From: Faecalibacterium langellae
GTDB taxonomy: Bacteria; Bacillota; Clostridia; Oscillospirales; Ruminococcaceae
Direction: 5' to 3'
Length of the DNA stretch: 64,000 bases
NCBI RefSeq assembly: GCF_002549775.1
Contig: NZ_NMTR01000021.1
Span: 62,001 to 126,000 of the forward strand
In this document: in pieces, positions 60,560-64,000 of the stretch
How the letters are laid out: each line of letters begins with the position of its first letter
Position numbering within the stretch: the first letter of the stretch is position 1
Notes under the pieces: generated by a model
What the model saw: only the letters and a program-made list of their open reading frames with translations
What the model was told of the DNA's origin: nothing
Databases searched by the model: none
Translations under genes and position numbers: made by a program

Positions 60560-62560
60560 TCAGTGGATGCGGCTGCCCACGGGGACATCATCGCCGTAGA
60601 AAGCAATGGAGCAGCCGCCGTCGGCGGTATCAGCAGCAAAGATCATGCCCTCGCTGACATATTTGCCCTTCATCATCGGGCGGGGTGCCAGGTTGCACAC
60701 GATGCCGATCTTCTTGCCGATCAGGTCTTCCGGCTTGAACCACTTGGCAATGCCGGACAGGATGCAGCGCTCGCGCTCGCCGTCGAACACGGTCAGGTGC
60801 AGCAGCTTCTTGCTCTCCTTCAGGTTCTCGCAGGCGCGCACCTCGGCCACGCGCAGCTCCACCTTGCAGAAGGTGTCAAAGTCGATCTCGGCTTCGTGGG
60901 TGAAGTCCACGCCGCTCTCCTCAGCAGCAGGGGCGGCAGCCTTCTTTTCGGCTTCCGCCTTGGCCTTGTTGGCGGCTTCGGCAGCAGCCTTGCGCTTCTC
61001 GTCTTCTTCCTTCAGGTGGGCGATCTCCTTGGCCACGTCGATACGGGGGAACAGAGCATCGCCCTTGTGGACGGTGTAGGTCTCCTGTGCGCCGTAGGTG
61101 GTCTTGGTCAGGTCCAGAGCAGATGCGTCCAGACCCAGCTGTTCCATCATCTTGGGGGCGGTGGTGGGCAGGTAGGCGTTCAGCAGGATGCCGCACACGC
61201 GCAGTGCCTCGCACAGGTGGTACAGAACGCTCTCCAGACGGGCCTTGTTGGCCTCGTCCTTGGCCAGCGCCCAGGGAGCGGTCTCATCGATGTACTTGTT
61301 GGCGCGCTGGATGACCGCGAAGATCTCCATCAGGGCCTGCGGGATGGTCAGGCTGTCCATGTCGGCCGTGACCTTGGCGGTCAGCTCGTTGACCATGGTC
61401 TCCAGCTCGGTGTCGATGGCTTCGGTACCGGCCACATTGTGCACGGTGCCGCCGAAGTACTTCTCGCACATGGCGACGGTGCGGCTGAGCAGGTTGCCCA
61501 AATCGTTCGCCAAATCGCTGTTGATGCGGGTGATCAGGGCTTCGTTGGTGAACATGCCATCGTTGCCGAAGGGGATCTCACGCAGCAGGAAGTAGCGGAT
61601 GGCATCCACGCCGTAGCGGTCGCACAGGATCACGGGGTCCACCACGTTGCCCACGGACTTGGACATCTTGCCGCCGTTCATCAGCAGCCAGCCGTGGCCG
61701 AACACGCGCTTGGGCAGGGGCAGGTCCAGAGCCATCAGCATGGCAGGCCACAGGATGGTGTGGAAACGCAGAATTTCCTTGCCCACCATGTGCAGGTCGG
61801 CGGGCCAGAACTTGTCGTAGTCGTGATATTTTTCGTTGCCGTAGCCCAGCGCGGAGATATAGTTGCTCAGGGCGTCCACCCACACATACATGGTGTGCTT
61901 GGGGTCGAAGGGCACCGGGATGCCCCACTTGACCGAGGTACGGGACACGCAGGTGTCCTGCAGGCCCTGCTTAATGAAGGCGATCATCTCGTTCTTGCGG
62001 CTCTCGGGCTGGATGAACTGGGGGTTCTCCTCGTAGAGCTTCAGCAGGCGGTCGGCATACTTGCTGGTCTTGAAGAAGTAGGCTTCCTCGTGGGCATCGT
62101 AGACCTCACGGCCGCAGTCGGGGCACTTGCCGTCCACCAGCTGGCTGTCGGTCCAGAAGCTCTCGCAGGGCTTGCAGTAGTGGCCGATGTACTCGCCCTT
62201 ATAAATGTCGCCCTGCTCGTACAGCTTGGTGAAAATCTTCTGGCAGCTTTCCATGTGGTAGTCGTCGGTGGTGCGGATGAAGCGGTCATAGCTCACGTCC
62301 AGCAGCTTCCACAGGTCCTTAACGGTGGCTACGATCTTGTCCACATACTCCTTGGGGGTCACACCGGCATCGGCAGCCTTGTCCTGAATTTTCTGGCCGT
62401 GCTCATCGGTGCCGGTCAGGAACATGACGTCGTAGCCCTGCATCCGCTTGAAGCGGGCCAGTGCGTCGCAGGCGACGGTGGTGTAGCTGTGGCCGATGTG
62501 CAGCTTATCGCTGGGGTAATAGATGGGGGTAGTGATGTAGAATGTCTTGTGCTCACTCAT
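60560..62560 (-). CDS. metG: Methionyl-tRNA synthetase with C-terminal tRNA-binding domain
   Basis: 666 residues from ATG 62560, with GGAAAGGAAG upstream. The class I catalytic domain has the HIGH variant LHIGHS in ITTPIYYPSDKLHIGHSY and the KMSKS loop in GGKMSKSVGNVV. CKPCESF and CPDC supply zinc-knuckle Cys residues. After the anticodon-binding domain, a Lys/Ala-rich helix (about 525-555) leads to a C-terminal EMAP/Trbp111 domain with DFDTFCKVELRVAEV. A T-box leader controls it. Confidence 0.96.
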   Translation of the reverse strand: MSEHKTFYITTPIYYPSDKLHIGHSYTTVACDALARFKRMQGYDVMFLTGTDEHGQKIQDKAADAGVTPKEYVDKIVATVKDLWKLLDVSYDRFIRTTDDYHMESCQKIFTKLYEQGDIYKGEYIGHYCKPCESFWTDSQLVDGKCPDCGREVYDAHEEAYFFKTSKYADRLLKLYEENPQFIQPESRKNEMIAFIKQGLQDTCVSRTSVKWGIPVPFDPKHTMYVWVDALSNYISALGYGNEKYHDYDKFWPADLHMVGKEILRFHTILWPAMLMALDLPLPKRVFGHGWLLMNGGKMSKSVGNVVDPVILCDRYGVDAIRYFLLREIPFGNDGMFTNEALITRINSDLANDLGNLLSRTVAMCEKYFGGTVHNVAGTEAIDTELETMVNELTAKVTADMDSLTIPQALMEIFAVIQRANKYIDETAPWALAKDEANKARLESVLYHLCEALRVCGILLNAYLPTTAPKMMEQLGLDASALDLTKTTYGAQETYTVHKGDALFPRIDVAKEIAHLKEEDEKRKAAAEAANKAKAEAEKKAAAPAAEESGVDFTHEAEIDFDTFCKVELRVAEVRACENLKESKKLLHLTVFDGERERCILSGIAKWFKPEDLIGKKIGIVCNLAPRPMMKGKYVSEGMIFAADTADGGCSIAFYGDDVPVGSRIH

Positions 62561-62598
62561 GGGATAAAATCTTCCTTTCCTGATTTGGCGCTGCAACG

Positions 62599-62880
62599 AA
62601 AAAACTCCCGCCCTGCCGGACAGATGCCGGACAAGGACGAGAGCTGAAACTTTCGTGGTACCACCTTGCTTCGCCGTGCCCTTGCAGGCACAGCCTTTTG
62701 CCGGGAAGCCTCCCGGCGCAGCGCGGTAACGGGCGCACCCGTCGCAGGCTCATTGTTCGCCCGCGCAGCTCCGAGGCCATGTTCCGCTCCGCGCAGCCTG
62801 CCCGGTTCCATCCTTCGGGCTTTCTGTCAGGCGCAGACGGTGCGTACTCTCCTCATCGCAGCCAATTTACATTGTTATGC
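62599..62880 (-). promoter_or_regulatory. T-box leader of metG
   Basis: The T-box AAGGTGGTACCACG is at 62667-62654. A GC-rich terminator hairpin at about 62642-62605 is followed by T6 (62604-62599). An ATG triplet at 62780-62778, flanked by GAAC and GCC, is a candidate Met specifier. Confidence 0.88.
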
Positions 62881-62882
62881 CT

Positions 62883-62911
62883 ATAATACGCAAAAACGGT
62901 GGGTTTGTCAA
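62883..62911 (-). promoter_or_regulatory. Promoter of the metG T-box transcript
   Basis: Minus strand: TTGACA (62911-62906), 17-nt spacer, TATTAT (62888-62883). It overlaps the stop end of the upstream Dabb gene. Confidence 0.88.
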
Positions 62912-63216
62912 TATGAAACCTCGTAATCCAGACAGAACCGTGCCTTGGTGTAGGGCCGTACCTTGCCGTCGGCCACGGCTACATGGGCGGGGTGGGTGGA
63001 GTAGCCCTTGAGGGCTTCAGCGCTCTCAAAGGTGGTGTCCAGCATCAGGTCGGCGGTGGAAGAAGGCAGGCCATTGATGTTGACGTGCACTTCCACAAGG
63101 CCGGGAATTTTGCCTGCAAGGCCTTCCAGCCCTTCCTTGATGCCCGCTTTCACAGCGGCTTTCTCGGCGTCGGACAGCTCATCTTTCAGCTGCCAGAGAA
63201 TGACATGCTTGACCAT
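62908..63216 (-). CDS. Dabb-domain (stress-responsive A/B barrel) protein
   Basis: 102 residues from ATG 63216 with GAGGA nine bases upstream; the longer frame is a shadow. VKHVILWQLKDE at the start and LMLDTTFESAEALKGYSTHPAHVAVA are the hallmarks of the dimeric alpha/beta barrel Dabb family. Function in bacteria is mostly unknown. It is followed by the metG leader. Confidence 0.9.
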   Translation of the reverse strand: MVKHVILWQLKDELSDAEKAAVKAGIKEGLEGLAGKIPGLVEVHVNINGLPSSTADLMLDTTFESAEALKGYSTHPAHVAVADGKVRPYTKARFCLDYEVSY

Positions 63217-63283
63217 AACAAAAAATCCTCCTGCGTTTTTTCTCATTGTAGCAGGGTGAGAAAACGAACGCAAGAGGAAAACG

Positions 63284-63505
63284 TTAAGATGGTGGAAAGA
63301 ACAGGAGCACGACCAGAAACACCGCACCGGCGACGGCCATAAAAATGCCCTCGATCTGGGTGTAGCGAATGTATTTTTCAGAAGGTTCGGCCCGGTCGTA
63401 CCGCCAGCGGGTCTGCAAAGAGATGGCTTCTTCCGGCAGAAAAAACGAGAACAGCCCGAACCCGATGCAAACAAACAACAGCAGAATGAGAAGAATCGTG
63501 TCCAT
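63284..63505 (-). CDS. Small membrane protein, possibly DUF6199-like
   Basis: 73 residues. One helix at the start (ILLILLLFVCIGFGLFSFF) and one at the end (IFMAVAGAVFLVVLLFF) flank a short loop with LQTRWRYDRAEPSEKYIRY. The W-x-Y...EPS...Y pattern recalls DUF6199, but I am not certain. It follows a second small membrane protein gene nine bases upstream, so both probably share a transcript. Confidence 0.65.
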   Translation of the reverse strand: MDTILLILLLFVCIGFGLFSFFLPEEAISLQTRWRYDRAEPSEKYIRYTQIEGIFMAVAGAVFLVVLLFFPPS

Positions 63506-63514
63506 GGCGGCACC

Positions 63515-63805
63515 TCACTTTTTGCCATCATTCCGTGTGCCATGATAGCACAGATTGGAGATCAAAAAGCCGATGCAGACCAGCAGCGCGGTGACCATTA
63601 AAATGGTGTGCAGCGGTTCGACCCGGGGCAGAAATACATTTACAAGATAAACGGCCCCGCACAGCAGCAGCGCAATGCCGGAAAATTTGCTGAAATGCTT
63701 CTTTTCATCCTCACTGCTCCAGCCGGTGCCGCCGCCATTGCGCAGGTCTTGGATACCGCGATACACAAACAGCACACCGCAGAGAAGGCTTAGCCAATTA
63801 CTCAT
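63515..63805 (-). CDS. Small membrane protein of unknown function
   Basis: 96 residues from ATG 63805; AAAGGAG lies just upstream, and a GTG two codons earlier is also in frame. Three hydrophobic segments are visible: WLSLLCGVLFVYRGI, FSGIALLLCGAVYLVNVF and ILMVTALLVCIGFLIS, with a charged loop SSEDEKKHF between the first two. The general form resembles DUF3784-type proteins. It stands between two other small membrane protein genes. Confidence 0.65.
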   Translation of the reverse strand: MSNWLSLLCGVLFVYRGIQDLRNGGGTGWSSEDEKKHFSKFSGIALLLCGAVYLVNVFLPRVEPLHTILMVTALLVCIGFLISNLCYHGTRNDGKK

Positions 63806-63824
63806 AGACACTCCTTTCCGGCGG

Positions 63825-64000
63825 TCAGTCCGCGCTATGGTTCCAGCTTTCGTAAGCGACGAGATAAAGAAGATCGCCTCCGATGGCGACGCCGAAGATG
63901 ATACGGTAGAGCAGCGATGTAACAGGTGTGAACGTTAAGATCAGAAAGGCGATGCCGTTGAGCATGTAAAACACGCCGTTCTTTTTCTGCCACATGGCGC
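63825..64000 (-). CDS. Small membrane protein, cut by the window end
   Basis: Missed by length but readable: translating the minus strand from ATG 63995 gives MWQKKNGVFYMLNGIAFLIL, then a second helix ending IIFGVAIGGDLLYLVAYE, and the stop at 63825 after HSAD. The frame stays open to the window edge, so the true start may lie outside. It ends 19 bases before the next small membrane gene, which suggests an operon of three. Confidence 0.55.
   Translation of the reverse strand, partial: AMWQKKNGVFYMLNGIAFLILTFTPVTSLLYRIIFGVAIGGDLLYLVAYESWNHSAD

Noticed and set aside
60041-62647. 868-codon plus-strand open frame opposite metG
   Set aside because: It is low-complexity, rich in His, Gly, Val and Gln, and is a shadow of metG and the EamA gene.

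Overview
The window looks like chromosome of a GC-rich member of the Clostridia (Bacillota), most likely a Faecalibacterium-like species of the Oscillospiraceae. Supporting signs are strong AGGAGG-type ribosome binding sites, sigma-A promoters with 17-nt spacers, three T-box leaders, an L10 leader, a Feo iron operon with a Cys-rich FeoB-associated peptide and a DUF3793 gene, and many copies of a CCCTCTCAG-ended palindromic repeat of a kind I associate with Faecalibacterium. I did no database search, so the genus is an inference. I see no rRNA, tRNA, CRISPR array, phage or insertion sequence; it reads as core chromosome broken up by small dispersed repeats.

Layout. 1-2.5 kb: the end of a GGDEF/receiver/HD-GYP signalling protein, then a secreted SpoIID/LytB-domain protein. 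2.6-9.3 kb: a cell-surface polysaccharide block of two GT2 glycosyltransferases followed by rfbA, rfbD and rfbB for dTDP-rhamnose; rfbC is absent. 9.4-10.0 kb: a uridine kinase-like P-loop protein (minus strand). 10.2-18.4 kb: an iron block of DUF3793 gene, feoA, feoA, feoB, Cys-rich membrane peptide, DtxR-type repressor and a CydDC-like ABC exporter pair. A 16-bp operator family (GTTAG-N6-CTAAC) recurs at its promoters. 18.4-27.8 kb (minus): an SGNH hydrolase, an acyl-CoA synthetase-like ligase and a complete oligopeptide ABC transporter. 27.9-32.2 kb (minus): a polyferredoxin with an Ala-rich tail, a short trigger-factor-like chaperone and a large membrane protein. 32.3-35.8 kb: divergent glgB and a GH13 amylase. 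35.9-41.7 kb: regulators (NiaR, TetR, Fur, GntR), asnB under a T-box, and an iron-sulfur aldo/keto reductase.

42.1-45.7 kb (minus): rpmG-secE-nusG-rplK-rplA-(L10 leader)-rplJ-rplL, closed by a terminator with no rpoB after it. 46.0-51.7 kb: ddl-murI-DUF1934-argS, then dusB. 51.8-55.0 kb: an HD phosphohydrolase and a YfhO-family membrane protein. 55.0-58.4 kb: a T-box-controlled ABC importer that resembles tryptophan uptake (TrpXYZ). 58.4-64 kb (minus): a small unknown protein, tatD, an EamA transporter, metG under a T-box, a Dabb-domain protein and three small membrane proteins, the last cut by the window end.

The best candidates for new biology are the five-site operator family linking DUF3793, feoA and the DtxR-CydDC operon; the dispersed repeat family, whose central hairpins can double as terminators inside transcription units; perfect 18-bp palindromes in two promoter spacers; and the polyferredoxin paired with a trigger factor that lacks its ribosome-binding domain. 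Very long open frames opposite most genes are GC-driven shadows and were left out.
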